Below, piece after piece: positions 9,679-21,753 of a DNA stretch of 64,000 bases. The notes beneath the pieces were generated by a model, which saw only the letters and a program-made list of their open reading frames with translations, did not search any database and had not been told where the DNA came from. Numbering within the stretch: the first letter of the stretch is position 1; each line of letters begins with the position of its first letter. The stretch comes from Amanita rubescens (lineage: Eukaryota > Basidiomycota > Agaricomycetes > Agaricales > Amanitaceae). The stretch lies in the NCBI GenBank assembly GCA_015039365.1, contig WION01000004.1:620001-684000 (forward strand), in the 5' to 3' direction. The translations under genes were made by a program, and so were the position numbers.

Positions 9679-12623
9679 ATGGTCGACATGCAAGTTGCTC
9701 AAGCTACCAGCAACACCGACTCTGATACCGATGAGTCTACTCAAAGCGACACTCCAGAGTTTGAATTCCCCTCCATATCGAAGGTCCAAAGTGAACAGAA
9801 CATTTTTGAGCGTGTGATATGCGCGGTCGACTTCTTAGAGGCTTGCGATATTGCGACTGTCCAAAAGGTGATTTTCGTAGGTATATGCAAGTGAAATACT
9901 TTACTCTTGAGTAGGATCGCCGCGTTGAGGACGACGTTTTAGCTCACGCCAGTGTCTTAATGGAGTTTTTCGAAGGTTTACCCGATTTTCTTGACGGCGA
10001 CGCCTACTCCGACCAAACGATCTTCGCATACAAACATATTGGTATGCCCAGATACGATCATTGTTTAATTCTCCGCAGAAGCATGTTCTCCAGTTCGCGT
10101 CACATTCGTAATCCACTTGTTTGAAATGAGAAAAGCCTTTCGCTTAATCAAGAGATGTCGGTATCCTCTCTCAACGACGGTCAAAATATGTTGGACGGAC
10201 GCTGTGCTGGCGAACCTCGGCCTCTTATCCGTGGCCCTGGCCAGCGGTGTCCACCCAGATGGACTAAGCGCTCCGAATACCAACAGCCTGATGTTCCAGC
10301 AACGGCACAATTATTTCCTAGCTGCTGCACAATTACCAGGTGAGTCTATATATGCGTGTCGTGTCATAATAACACGCTATTCAGAATCTTGGTCGAATGT
10401 CTTTTCGACAATTACGTCGCAACGCTCCTCTCCAGCAGCGAAAAGACTTGCTGCACATTTACTCCATGCCGTATTCGTTTTGGGTTCTCAGTTAAACAAT
10501 TATGACCCGTGGCTTACTCTCAGGTACCGTTCTGATAACATGAGAATCTATTGAGAATACCAACCCCAGCCTCTTTTCCAGTGCTGATTCGGATAAATTC
10601 GCGGACATTTTCTTGCAATCCCTAAATCAAGCATATTTGAGCGATAGTGAGCGCGGCAATGGTCTCGACCCCGTGCATTATTCTATTTTGATTTCGCTTT
10701 TTGCTGTTGGTTGCATCCCTTCGGCTATTCCATACCTCGGAAGCTCACGCGTGGCCTGTTCAGCATGCGCACCAATCTGCCAGGTCCAAGACCCACATAG
10801 ACAGTGTTCGACCGTTCAGCCTGACTTGCATTTTGGAAGCAACGCAAGCAGTCGTGGTGTGCGACTTGAAAACGCCTGTGCCCACTATCGCAATTCCTCC
10901 AGAACTGTTAAATCCAGGCTTAAGCATGTTAGTGAAATGCAGCAACTTCGTGCCATGGTGTTGGCTCCTATGGGATGATCATCGAATGGCAGGTTTCGAA
11001 TGCATCGTTTACTTGGTCAGGAAGCCATTCTCTGTTGTTATTGCTAGGGCTGATTACCATGTGCAGAGCGTAATATGGCTTGACCAGTTAAAAAATTGTG
11101 GTAATGACGGTGGGCCATTCGGAACAGACTCCATACAGCGCCTACACAATTTTATTCAAACACATCCTGTGTGCTCCCTGAATATGCTGCTGGTGCTGTG
11201 ATACAAGCAATGAGCTCATCATGAAACTGACAGTTGGATAGCAAATCATACTCCACTCAATTGACTACCTGCGTAATCAACAGAACTGTACTGGTCTTCC
11301 CATATCTTTTCTCTCCGTACTCGGCAAAAGCGTCTGGGCCATTGGCAGAATAATAGAAAGTAGCGCTGATATTGGATCCTATATACCCGGCATATGTGAT
11401 TGCATGTTGAAGCTCTTCTTTTGCCTACACGAAAGCACAGGTTCGGAGGTATTGGTAGGTATGTGTTGATTGATTTTACCGATTATTGGGGTAGTTCAAG
11501 ACATGTCGAAAGTCAAGGAGATGATCCTTGAATCCTTTTTTCACGTTGACGATTCAATATTCAAAACTCATGTGAGAAGTGCTTTGATTGAAATGCCCTG
11601 TATAATCCAAGGGATGGTCGATAATGGTGAAAACTACAAGCTTATCTCCTTAAGGTTGAGTACTGATTCGCTGGGCGCTAGCCATCGCGGCACTGAAGCG
11701 GTACGCAAACCGGTTTTTTTGGCCGATAACTTCAGACCCATCCGTGGAATCAGCATGTTGGCAAGAATAGACGATGATTCTCCGGAAGAGCAAATATCAG
11801 TGGTCCGATCTGTTGTGCACTTTGTTGTCATCTGCTGGCACAAAGGATGCGAAAATTGTATCTTGCGTGGATCTGCATCAACTCTGTTGAATTTGATGGC
11901 TGGCCTAACTTCAATGGCATCTGCCAGACCTATGCCTTTATCGGAGCTCCTCTGCGATCTATGGACGGCTCTTACCATCACTTCGGGTTGCCCAAATCTA
12001 AATGTCAATATAAGCACTGAGCGTCAAATTGGGTTATGGGACTTCACGGTAACCAGAAGCCGTACGAGTTTGATCGTGGCTAGTGAGTGAAAAAGCCACT
12101 CAAAATTCCAGAAAGATGAATGACTTCCTTGATTCAGTGAGCTTCGCAAACTATCTAACCATAATCATACCAGATATCGATGCTCTTAGGCTTGCTGAAG
12201 CATGGGATTATTTATCAGGTATCTTTTTGATGATTCTGCAGGGCACTTTTCCCGAAGACGACGAGTTCATCATTCTTGTCTCCCCTGCAATCTGTAGCGC
12301 TTTGGCGAGACTGTTGGCAATACCGGGAACGGCTTGTACGTGTCGAACACATCCCAGGCTGCTTTCTATTTGCCGATTGTGCCCAAGCTCGGGTTATCGT
12401 GAGTTCGCCTTGGACGAAGAGTCTTGCAGATCAATTGCGGACAGTTGTGGAAGGCGGACGCGAACGTGACAACAAGTTCTTCCGTGCTCTTGGCCGCCGT
12501 TTGGATAATGCTGGTCCTCAACTTTTGCACCAGGTGAATAAGATTCATTATACTCAGCAGCACGTTGCTCACCTTGATTCCGTAGCTAAGATACCAACCT
12601 CAAGGGAAGTCCTTGACAAATGA
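9679..12623 (+). CDS. Large multi-exon protein of unknown function
   Basis: I do not recognise this gene. A coherent exon chain starts at 9679 with a Ser/Thr/Asp-rich N-terminus (TSNTDSDTDESTQSDTPEFEF), then VQSEQNIFERVICAVDFLEACDIATVQK. Introns near 9858-9914 and 10042-10079 join it to DRRVEDDVLAHASVLMEFFEG and EACSPVRVTFVIHLFEMRKAF. Further exons cover about 10384-10524, 10580-11200 and 11470-12090 (SRLSTDSL-, WHKGCENCILRGSASTLLNLM-type segments) up to 12623 (FRALGRRLDNAGPQLLHQ). The predicted protein is mostly helical, with Leu-rich segments like an armadillo/HEAT scaffold, but I see no signature motif. Several internal splice sites, especially 10700-11470 and 12100-12330, are uncertain, so the true gene could be split or shorter. 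Confidence 0.5.
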
Positions 12624-12875
12624 CAATGCTCGCTCGACATACCATACCGGCAGGCAGCTATTATATCAATCCTCCTGTTTATTGTTGATACCAAGGGCAT
12701 AACGTCATTCATATCGTCCATAGATCAATATTACAACAACATGTAGATTTTGTAGGCCACCAAAGCCCCATTACGTCCTATGAAGGGGGTATCATGTACT
12801 TTGATTCACGAAGCACATTGCCATAATGATCTTCCGGTCAATGGTATAATTCGCATATCGTCAGAGTTACGACGT

Positions 12876-13712
12876 TTAGGTCGCAGCGCCGAGCACTTTC
12901 ATCGCCAATGCACGGAGAATCTGGTTAAGAATGTTAAGCCCAAGATAAAAGAAAATTCCTTGATTAGGACCTACTTCAGCTCTCTGAACGCCACCGAGTT
13001 CGCTGAAAACAGCCGCAACACTCTTTCCTTTCGCGTCTCTGATGGCCCCGAGGCGGTTACCGGCATAGGCACCGAGCATCATGCCAGGAACATTGGCTAC
13101 AATAAATCCAAGTCCCCCGCCACATGCTGTACCCAGCCAACCCCACCAGGGTGCGTATCTCTCGACTTCTGGTCGCAGTAACTAGCCAGGGTCATAACAC
13201 TGTCTCTTGAATGTGATAGGAGGCGTACCTCGTCAAACACATCAGCAAATACACCATTTGCGTCTGGCTGCGCATTATCTGGCTGTGAGTCGGTTGCACC
13301 GAACATCTGAGTAAAGAAGCTGCGAGATGATCCGGGCGCATCCGTTCTCTCTGAACGCGTGTTATACAGCGTGTCATACTCGCTGCGGCGTTTAGGGTCG
13401 GATAGTACATAGTATGCGTCTGCTATGGCCTGTCGAGGAGCATCGATTCAGAAAAGGGAGGAAAAGTGCAATGAGACTTCTACCTGGAATCTTTCCGTTG
13501 CCGCCTTCCTTTCCTCTGCTGGCGCCTTGGCCAGTCTATCAGGATGAGTTCTATTGGAAGCGCATAGTCAGTGGTCAGCCAAAGTAAAGCGTTGGATCAT
13601 TGTACTTGAGCGATTCTCTCTTATAGGCTTGCCTTATTTCATCCTGAGAAGCAGTCTTTGGTACGTCGAGGAGCTTGTAATAGTCGGGAAACTCGGACAG
13701 GTTGGGGGGCAT
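12876..13712 (-). CDS. J-domain (DnaJ/Hsp40) protein with glycine-rich membrane-like segment
   Basis: Five exons (13712-13606, 13550-13484, 13429-13229, 13181-12975, 12920-12876) encode 208 aa. Residues 8-75 form a J domain: DYYKLLDVPKTASQDEIRQAYKR, the HPD tripeptide reconstituted across intron 1, then ADAYYVLSDPKRRSEYDTLY. A linker follows, then VERYAPWWGWLGTACGGGLGF and ANVPGMMLGAYAGNRLGAI. This looks like a glycine-zipper or single membrane-inserted hairpin. It should recruit and stimulate an Hsp70 through HPD; the hydrophobic segment suggests membrane association, which is inference. All intron phases agree. Confidence 0.87.
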
Positions 13713-13802
13713 GTTTAGGGTAGTTTTGTGACGTCACTGTAATAACCCGAATAAGATACTAAAATAATCTACTAAACACTATACAGCACAGTTTAAATAA
13801 CA

Positions 13803-15818
13803 TCATGCACCAGGCACTCTGATTGGGGGTGGCCTTGGTCGCACTTTCACGCCAGTTTTATTTACATTCCCTCCATTGGTTGGCCCAGCACCCGACTGCA
13901 TCGAACCAAGGTCATGCTTGGTAAGTGCGTGTTCGCCAGGCGTGTCTATGGTGTGTAAACGAGATAACGTGGTTGAGGGAGATTCCTGCTCGTCCCCCGC
14001 TACAATTGCCGTGGAAAAGTCGTTCGATTCAACACCACGCCATGTAAAATCACTGCCATTGTACATGGCGGATGGAGCAGGCGTCGTCAGATCTATACGG
14101 CCACCAGTCAGGTCCTTGTCAATCGTGGATTTCTAGTGCTCACCGTCAATGAATGATGTAACATCATATTGCCACACTGCTGATTCGTGCTCACTGGGAA
14201 CGTCATCGGGGATGGCCAAGAGGTCACGCGAATTCTTATTTTCCAACGTTGTCGAAGTCATACTCTGGAAGTATGTTGCCTTTCTTCTACTCTTGCGGAC
14301 CTTTCGTCGAGCGGCCAGCGACTGGGGGGACGGGGATTGAATTGTTGGTGGGGGAGGTTCGGGGAATCTGCTTAGCGAGAAGTCGCTCGTACAAGCTGAA
14401 GTCGGTGATCGAATTGCATCTGAGGTGCTCTGAGCGGAACTCGTATCTTCCACTGTCGACGGTTTATTCGTATCCATGCTTACGTGGTGCAAGCTCTTGA
14501 GCTTTGAGAACGTTTGTTCGAGAGCCTCTCGTTGACGTGAAATCTTGGCAAAAGTTGACAGACTTGAGTCATCTGTGGAATGCAACGAAAAAGAAGATGA
14601 CGGCCGAAAACCTTCTACGTCGTCCGGAAGGTCGGGTAATGGTTTTGAACCAACAGGAGACCAGTCGTATTCATCGAGCGCGCTGACAGGACTGATGTTC
14701 AAGCCTCTCGATTGTAATGGCGACGCTCCTTCTGGAATTGCTGCGGCTTTATGGATCGCCATGCTCTGTCCAGAAACACGATTTCGAATGTTCCTGAAGA
14801 GTCCCAGATCTCGCCAGTCGACACTCCGCATCCTCTGAGGGCCAATCCAAGTCGATGCTACCATGGACCTCCTGCCCTGTCCATGGACCTCCGGAATGTC
14901 ACGATTTTTTTCATTCCTATCCTGTTCTCGATCCACTAAGGTAGCGGTAATAGATTTGATATCTTCATAGAAAGAGTTTATCAGGGCGAAAAGGAGGAGT
15001 ATGTATAGCTCGATGGACAACAACAACCGACCAGCCGTTGTATCTGTGAAAGGGGATGATGCTACAACACCGGGTTAATAAGCCTGCACTTGCAAACGAT
15101 ATCAAGCAACGACGTACTGGTAGCAAGATTACCGACAGCTAAAGCTGCACTTATGACCATCGCAATGATTGGCACAATGTAATCCCTCAGCGATTTCCAG
15201 CGCAACGTAACATGTACGAGGGATATATTTAAGATTGGTTTGAGAATAAATATTGCCGAGAGGACGACCTCGAGTATAGCGTTCGTGATAAGAAGTGGAC
15301 CGCGAACACGAGAAGTCAATAGGTGCCAGAAGATTCGAAACAGTGTTGTTAAGAAACATAGAGTGAGCGAAAGCCATTTGAGCAATTCACCAGGAAGGCC
15401 CCAGCGGCACCAGGTTCCGCTGTGTTGTACCTGAATTTGCGACCGTGGCAAGTCCATTTGGGATTCTACCTGGGGGCGCTCCGCAACAAAAGACCACATG
15501 AAGAGGTAGATCAAACCAACAGAACAGGCTAATCCGACGTCGCGAACGGCATTCAGTTGATGGACAACCCCACCAACTACTGCATTTTCCACTTCTGCCA
15601 CAGTCTTGCTCAAGTCAATAATGGCCGCACCAAACATGAGAAACGAAGCCGCGAATAAAACAGCATGAGAGCTATAACCTCAGCATATAAATGTAATGAA
15701 GTGTGTATCCACGTTTGCGGACGTACAGTGATGCTCTTCTCATTGCAGTCAGAAAGGTAAATATCCCAAAGGCCATGAGACCAACTGACGCCAGGGGAAC
15801 GTCGCTGATGATGGACAT
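13803..15818 (-). CDS. Seven-helix membrane protein with long cytoplasmic tail, uncharacterised
   Basis: Exons 15818-15727, 15671-15118, 15061-14163 and 14114-13803 sum to 618 codons. Seven hydrophobic segments are visible: LASVGLMAFGIFTFLTAM, AVLFAASFLMFGAAIIDL, VGLACSVGLIYLFMWSFVA, LLKWLSLTLCFLTTLFRIF, NAILEVVLSAIFILKPIL, YIVPIIAMVISAALAVGNLA and LSIELYILLLFALINSF. A polar tail of about 320 residues follows, rich in Ser/Pro/Asp and probably cytosolic. The topology resembles a G-protein-coupled receptor, but I see no family motif (no DRY, NPxxY or Ste3/Pth11/opsin signature). The last intron uses a weak donor (gttaca). If it is not spliced, the protein ends at 14133 with ...SFIDGEH instead. 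Confidence 0.7.
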
Positions 15819-16124
15819 GACCTGATATCATGGTTAGACGGGCAAGTAGAACGCCTTACGCGCTTACAACATGATGCATATCAAGCTAAGGACTGTCCTG
15901 CAATCAGATCCGGTGAGCAATGCCAGCGAATGTAAATGGAACGTGTCCTGTCCCGCAGGTTGCCTCGGAAGAAAGACGCCTGTGGTGAGGTGGTCAAGGT
16001 CTGTGGCAGGAGAGCTGCGGAACGTCGTATCCATGCCGACATTTCCGCTCGATCATGTCTGTCAAATTACAGAAAACATCGAAAACAAATCAACAAGTCA
16101 ACTACTAGATAAAACACAAGTACT
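15819..16124. other. Intergenic region upstream of the seven-helix gene
   Basis: About 306 bp between two genes on the minus strand. It presumably holds the 3' end of the LIM gene and the promoter of the membrane-protein gene. I see no clear TATA box, repeat or coding frame. Confidence 0.5.
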
Positions 16125-19100
16125 TTAAGCCTCCCTCGCAACGTGCGAGTTTCCCGTCATCTGTCTCACAAGATACATTCCCCTACCTTCGTCAATACTC
16201 TTCGTACTTCGGATTCCAATCACACTCTTTGGCCTTGGTCGCCCCGAGGCGCTTGCTCCACTCCAGAAGCTTCCACCCATTTGTTTTGTTGGACTGATAC
16301 TTCTGGTAGGACTCAAACCCCCACCCGTGAGCTGCCTCAGCAGGCCCGACTCTTTCCCAAATTCGCTCGTGCTGCCAAGTCCTGTGAATTGCCTTGCTAT
16401 CGTCATGCCTGTATGTTGTGATGCGATCCCTTTAGATGCTATGCCAGTGGACGATGCCTCCAGTGGCGACAGTGAACCTAACAAGAGCTAATCGTAGTCA
16501 GCGGTCGCAGCATGCAGACAAGATACATTCACTCACCAAGCATTCACGACACCATACTCCTCCATCTCCACCTGTCTTTGCTGCGCTGTCTAGCTTCTTT
16601 CCGCATCCCGGTTTATCATTTTTCCTTTCGTCGAAACCTCCTCTTCCAACCATCCACAGCGACGACTTCTGCTGCGCAATAAAATCTTTTCTTCTCTTGC
16701 CTCCGCAAACCAAGCATGTCGCATGCCAGCGCGTCCCTTGTGGTCCAGGAACGACACCACGTTCCATTGGAGACACAGAAATATTACAACCAGGGCATAT
16801 TGTGCGACTGCCAAAACGAGAGTGCTCAATGGCTACCGAATTGGGCGATACGTTGAGATTGGATGGTTTCTGTTGTATAGTCGGGGGTTCGTAACGGCTA
16901 GAGGAGTGCGGTGGGTTCGTGTTTTTGGTCACTGAGAGTGTAGTCGTCCGATTGATGCTTGTCCTTGCTGTCTCTACTGTCTTATCGCTAGCAGCAACTG
17001 CGCTTTTGACGTAATTTGACCTCGGGCTGTTGCTGATCGATTTGCGGACGATGTGCCTTTCCGGCGGCGCACACTGTATTCCATGTAACACGCATTCTTC
17101 TGGCAGCAAGGTAGGAACGCACCTCAACATGACAGGGCCCACCATGAGTCTTCACAAAAACCGCTTGTCCATTTCCAGCTTCTTTAAAGGTTCCTTCACA
17201 TATCACACACCTGAAGCACTCAACGTGGTACATCTTGGACTTTGCTCCTTCTTCCGCTGGCAATGTCAAGTACCTCCCCTCTCCACTCGTGAAGAGCAGC
17301 CCTGCACAATTCGTGCATCTGGCCGTAGAGCTACTTGTGGGCATTATCGCTGACGCAGGAGCGGCAACTGTGTTAATCATTTCCTTGCACAGAGACTTGC
17401 TCGCCACGGGTATTTTCGATGGCGGTGTAATATTTGCATCCACTTTCTTGTTGGCCATGCAATCGGAGGTCCTTGGCTCGTCATCTGTTTGTCCAATGGC
17501 TACAGGAGGTGCACCCAAGATTGCACTCTCATCGTAGATATCAGCAGATTTTCTTGAATTCGACTCGGCATCACTGAGTTCGACCTCGTCATATTGGTTG
17601 ACTGTGGAGAGCTTTGCATCCCTTGGACCTCCGCAGAGTTGTAGCTCCGCGCTAGGAGACAATGGCGCAGTGTCATCAGATGCGTCCGACACGAGGTCGG
17701 GAGTAGGCAGATCTGTAGGCGAGTGATGTATCAAAGACGATGACACGTCATTTTCATCGGCGATGCATCTAAGCTCCCGGTCCTGGGCCTCGTCAGAATG
17801 CTCAGGTTGACTTGGGATATCCGGTGCTGGAAAGGAAGAGCTAGATCTTGCTCGACTTGGTGTGTGGGGGTGCGAAGGAAATGTTGTGCTGAAAGACTGG
17901 GCAAGGTGGTTTAAGGGTGAAGATGACATCGATGGCGAGGATGCTGTCGTGGCTTTCATGAATCTCGACTTCATCTCCTCAATTGCTTCTGGCGTTGGTA
18001 CAGGACTATTGGGTTCGGTCGTCTGTCTGCGGACTGGGCTAGGAGACCCTGTTGAGTATCTCAAGCCGCCGGTTCTTTCAGGACCGCTAGAGAAAACGTC
18101 CTCAGGGTCAGGACTTCGATACCGTTCCGAATGTCGCGAATCTCGACGTGCGCGTGGAGTTTCTTTTCCTATTGAGCTTAACCTTTGGCTAAGTTCGTCA
18201 AGGGAAGGGCTGCCCTCGCGCGTGCTTCTCACTATTCCAAGTCGTTGCTCCAGTTCTTCCAAAGCGGGACTTGCTTCACGGCTATTCAAACCGAGTTGCG
18301 TGGTCACAGTGCTAGTGGTATCGATCCCGCCTATGTTTCGTCGAGCAACCGGGCTGTGACGCATCAGCTTTGTTGGCGTTATTGGAGATTGGCCACGCTC
18401 GGAGGGTCTACGTAGGCAAGAGTCGAAGCATTCAGCACATGACGGGCGCCCAAGAAGGTCGACAAGAGGAGCATCACCAATATTCTTTTGGCATTCGTTG
18501 CAGTTGAAACAACGCTTGTGCCAATATTTGCCAGCAGAATGCACAAAGCCGCCTTCGGATTTCAAGGTTAGCACAGGACGAGAGCAAGTTGGACATGTGC
18601 CTTTGGTGCCACCGTTGTCCATGAAGCACCCACGGCACAGAAAGCGATTTGAACTTGCTGAATCAGGGGATCGAGGATCCGGGTATATGGTTGCATCTGG
18701 AGGGAAGACGTCACCACAGACCCAACAGGAAAATGTAGCAAGTGATTCCTTGGGTTGAAGAACCGAACCATAAACTTTGGATAATGTGCTGTCTGAGGGA
18801 GAGGGCAAAATACCAGCTTCTGGTGCAGGTCCGGTCACTGTTGGCCTAAGTGAAACGTTAACCTGTGGGTCCGCTGACGCCACAGCCATGATATGCGCAG
18901 AAACCTTGGCAGAGAGGTCCACAGATAAAGACGTCGACGCACTCTTGGTATTCCCCTTGAACTGAGAAGCGCTAACTGACGCAGAACGATCCCTTAAAAC
19001 GTATGTCCTAGACCATTTGTCGTTCTCAACATCGTGATCTTTCCAAGATATCACTGGCGCTGGTGACATGTGAGGAAAAGCCATGAACAATGAGCACAAG

Positions 19101-19177
19101 TACATACCGACTGCAGCTCCCCCGCATTTACACCGCTCACCAGTTACTATATCGCCGCACCTACGACAAAAGCCCAT
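16125..19177 (-). CDS. LIM-domain protein (fungal, cytoskeleton/polarity type)
   Basis: Exons 19177-19108, 19059-17123, 17073-16537 and 16487-16125 encode 968 aa. The start MGFCRRCGDIVTGERCKCGG has a Cys cluster. LIM zinc fingers follow: CWVCGDVF... CRGCF...CPTCSRPV, then KYWHKRCFNCNECQKNI...RPSCAECFDSC near residues 150-280. A second set lies near residues 610-680 (CTNCAGLLFTS...YHVECFRCVICEGTF), and the C-terminal part carries a further degenerate finger (TICPGCNISVSP...WHATCLVCGGKR...GVWCRECL). The long linkers are Ser/Pro-rich with SPSLDELSQRLSSI-type repeats. Fungal multi-LIM proteins of this layout act at sites of polarised growth and septation. Intron 1 is 48 nt and stop-free, so retention would stay in frame. 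The start was chosen over the upstream Met at 19207 because it begins with the Cys motif. Confidence 0.82.
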
Positions 19178-19376
19178 TATTGAAGACAACAGAGATGCAC
19201 TCACCAAGAGAATGTTGAACCATGATAGTCACGTGACCGTAATGAGGTCGCGTTGGGCCGGGCCGGCTGGCCCAGCTCTGTAACGAGGACAACCAAGAAA
19301 GGACAATTCCTCAGTCCACTATAAATGACAATAGGAACATTTGGGTGAACATTAATCGATTTGAACAACGTCATTT

Positions 19377-21610
19377 TTATCTACCGTACAGAGACGAGAC
19401 GCAGGTCATAACTTTCCAGTCAATGGTTGCCAATCCTACCCTTTCAACCTGTGGAAGTAACGGTCGAGGCGAAATTGCGAGGGAACTATAAGAACTAACC
19501 ATTTCTGGCGTCAAATCCCCGATGGTTCGAACACCTAATTGGCCCATTCCCGTTACTATTTCTTGCTCTAAAATTCGAATGATCCACGAGACTCCAGCCG
19601 CGCCGTACGCCTTGTCAACAGGTTCAAATCCCCTCAAGTAATGTGATGTGCCTATTCTTACCCCTTGTGCATAAAGAAATGCTCTTCCCAGTCCAACAGC
19701 TCGAGCACCCAGACATAGCGCCTTTAGCACGTCTAAGGAAGCATTTATGAGTGGTCTCCATACAGTTTAGTGTACTTACCAGTTCCACGATATACTCCCC
19801 CTACCAAAGCTTGTTGAGTCACTCATATAAATTAACATATCACGAACCATCAATGTACACTGTTTACTCGTCAGGGTAAGTTCAGAATTTGTAGGTTACT
19901 TACCTTCCAATTTATTAAACACATCCGGTCTTTGCTTACGCAGTCTGTAGAGAACTTCAATTGGAGGTAACGAACTGGCAGAATTTTTGTGCATGATGCA
20001 TCGGATACAGGGATCGTAAGTACTCACTAGTCCAATTGTCGTCCTATCGCTTAGTCAGAGAATATCTAGCTTTTGTATAGCATGGGCGGGACATACCTCC
20101 ATGGTTTGACAATAAAATGCCGTCAACGCCTGCTTCAACTGCAAGAACTGCATCCTGGTCAAGTTATTATACAGAGTAAAAGACGGCTGGAATGGTCCCA
20201 TACCTCAACGCATTGAACCCCTATAAAAACGTCGAAAAGTCTTATACTTGAAAGTTGGGTTAAATCACAAACCTTTGATAACAATAGGCAATTTTGTGAT
20301 GCCCCTTAGCCATGGTATTGTCTTAACGGGCGTTGATATTGTCCAAAATATCCATTATATTGCCGTACCTTTTCCCATGTCATGTTCCTATCGTTATCTG
20401 CAATCAAAGCACCCGCCGTACCGAGCGAATTCAGCTCCGCTTCCAATGCTGAACCCACTTCCCTTTCCTCACTATGGACAGGCGAAAATCCACGCTCTTC
20501 ATCTTCAAGGACCCAAGGGCTGCGGATATCTCGTTCTCTTCGTCCAGCTACGATAGCATCTACCGTAAGAAATATAGCCTTGTATCCTGCTTCCTCAACT
20601 GCACGCACACGTTGTTCAGCCTGGATATTATCATGGGGTTTATACAATTGAAAGAAGAGTGTTTGACCGGGGTGCGTTGCCTTTGCTATTTCGTGAAAGG
20701 GCAAAGAGGCATTTGAAGACACCATTTGTATGAGGTGATTTTGTGGAGAAGTGTAGACACCAATGGTAATATTTATCCTCTCCCAGAGGATGACCGAGCT
20801 TTGCAAGAGCCGCGCCAGAAACAAATATTGGAAGAGAGGAAGGATAGCCAAGAATGGTCGTAGTCGGGTCGCAATCTCCAACTGGACGCAAGACGCGTGG
20901 CAAGAAAAAGAACCGCGAGAATGCGCGTGCGTTTTCTGCATGGGCTGCAAATATGGGTAAGCCTATCCAGGAACCCGTATGAGACAGGAATGCATACTGA
21001 TCTCATCGTCCGAAGCTGACGAATAATATGCCCACGCTTTGTGTGACAGTACATTTCGAGCGACAACCTGGGATGTTTAGAAATCAGCGTTGCAACTTTT
21101 ATGGTCCATTTCCTAATACCTCCATCTCCATCAGATTGAGGATCCTCTGAAGGGGAGGCTTCTGTTTGTGGGCCTCCTCGACGCGAAGCTGGTCTTTGGT
21201 CTTTAGCTTGCTCCTCTGTGCATTGGTCAAAGTTGCAGCATCTTCTCTAGTAAGCGGACCCAGATTTTTTTCAGCAGGAAGGCTCTTGAGAGCACCAGGG
21301 ACATGGAAGATTTCAAAGGGCTCTGTTGCATCTTTTCCTGCATGCTGAAGGATAACCTGAGGACCGCCTGGGTGTTTCTGGATGATCTTTTAGCCATGTA
21401 GCTGGTAGAATGCAGGAGTATTATACCTGCAAAAACTCGGTAACGTCGTAAACTTGGTTGTGTACAATTACCCAACATGAGCTGCACGGATGACAAGGTT
21501 GCAATATGTAAAAGAAATTCTATAGCTTACTCCGCGTTATTATGTTGTGCAACTTGGCCTAGAGTCCACGAAAGCATTGGACTAACTATCGGGAGTATAT
21601 GATCATCCAT
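19377..21610 (-). CDS. CYB2: Flavocytochrome b2-type L-lactate dehydrogenase; frame broken by one base
   Basis: I resolved 15 exons: 21610-21531, 21481-21427, 21377-21120, 21067-20998, 20935-20369, 20321-20273, 20220-20204, 20154-20097, 20043-20028, 19974-19904, 19859-19848, 19800-19780, 19732-19662, 19610-19500, 19448-19377. The N-terminus is a cytochrome b5 domain ([22 protein letters not shown], haem His in HPGG). The FMN barrel has the catalytic-site strings [34 protein letters not shown] (active-site His and Arg) and [20 protein letters not shown]. It should oxidise an L-2-hydroxy acid, probably lactate, and pass electrons to cytochrome c. There is no obvious mitochondrial presequence before the b5 domain. 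The exons sum to 1528 nt, one base too many, and the frame changes near 20773-20787, so this copy is disrupted or carries a sequence error. The substrate is inferred from family. Confidence 0.85.
20773..20787 (-). other. CYB2: Putative one-base insertion in the lactate dehydrogenase gene
   Basis: The frame encoding [17 protein letters not shown] ends at CTGGGAGAGG. The conserved continuation [17 protein letters not shown] starts one base out of frame. No intron of plausible length (GT-AG) can bridge this point, and the total of all exon lengths is 1 modulo 3. Confidence 0.7.
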
Positions 21611-21753
21611 GATCGGAAGTTACTAAATGCTTGTGCCGCCCCGGGCCGCCGGGCCGGAAGATGATTGCATACACGTGATCGCGCGTTGTTTGTCCTTGTT
21701 GAACATCAACCACAGCCGCCACCTGCTGACACGCCTTTTGTCCATCGACACTC

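Noticed and set aside
12780..13181. 133-codon plus-strand open frame
   Set aside because: It is the antisense of J-domain protein exons, which carry conserved motifs and consistent splice phases on the minus strand.
16436..16935. Plus-strand open frames up to 152 codons
   Set aside because: They mirror the LIM-protein exons. The Cys-rich zinc-finger coding on the minus strand is clear.
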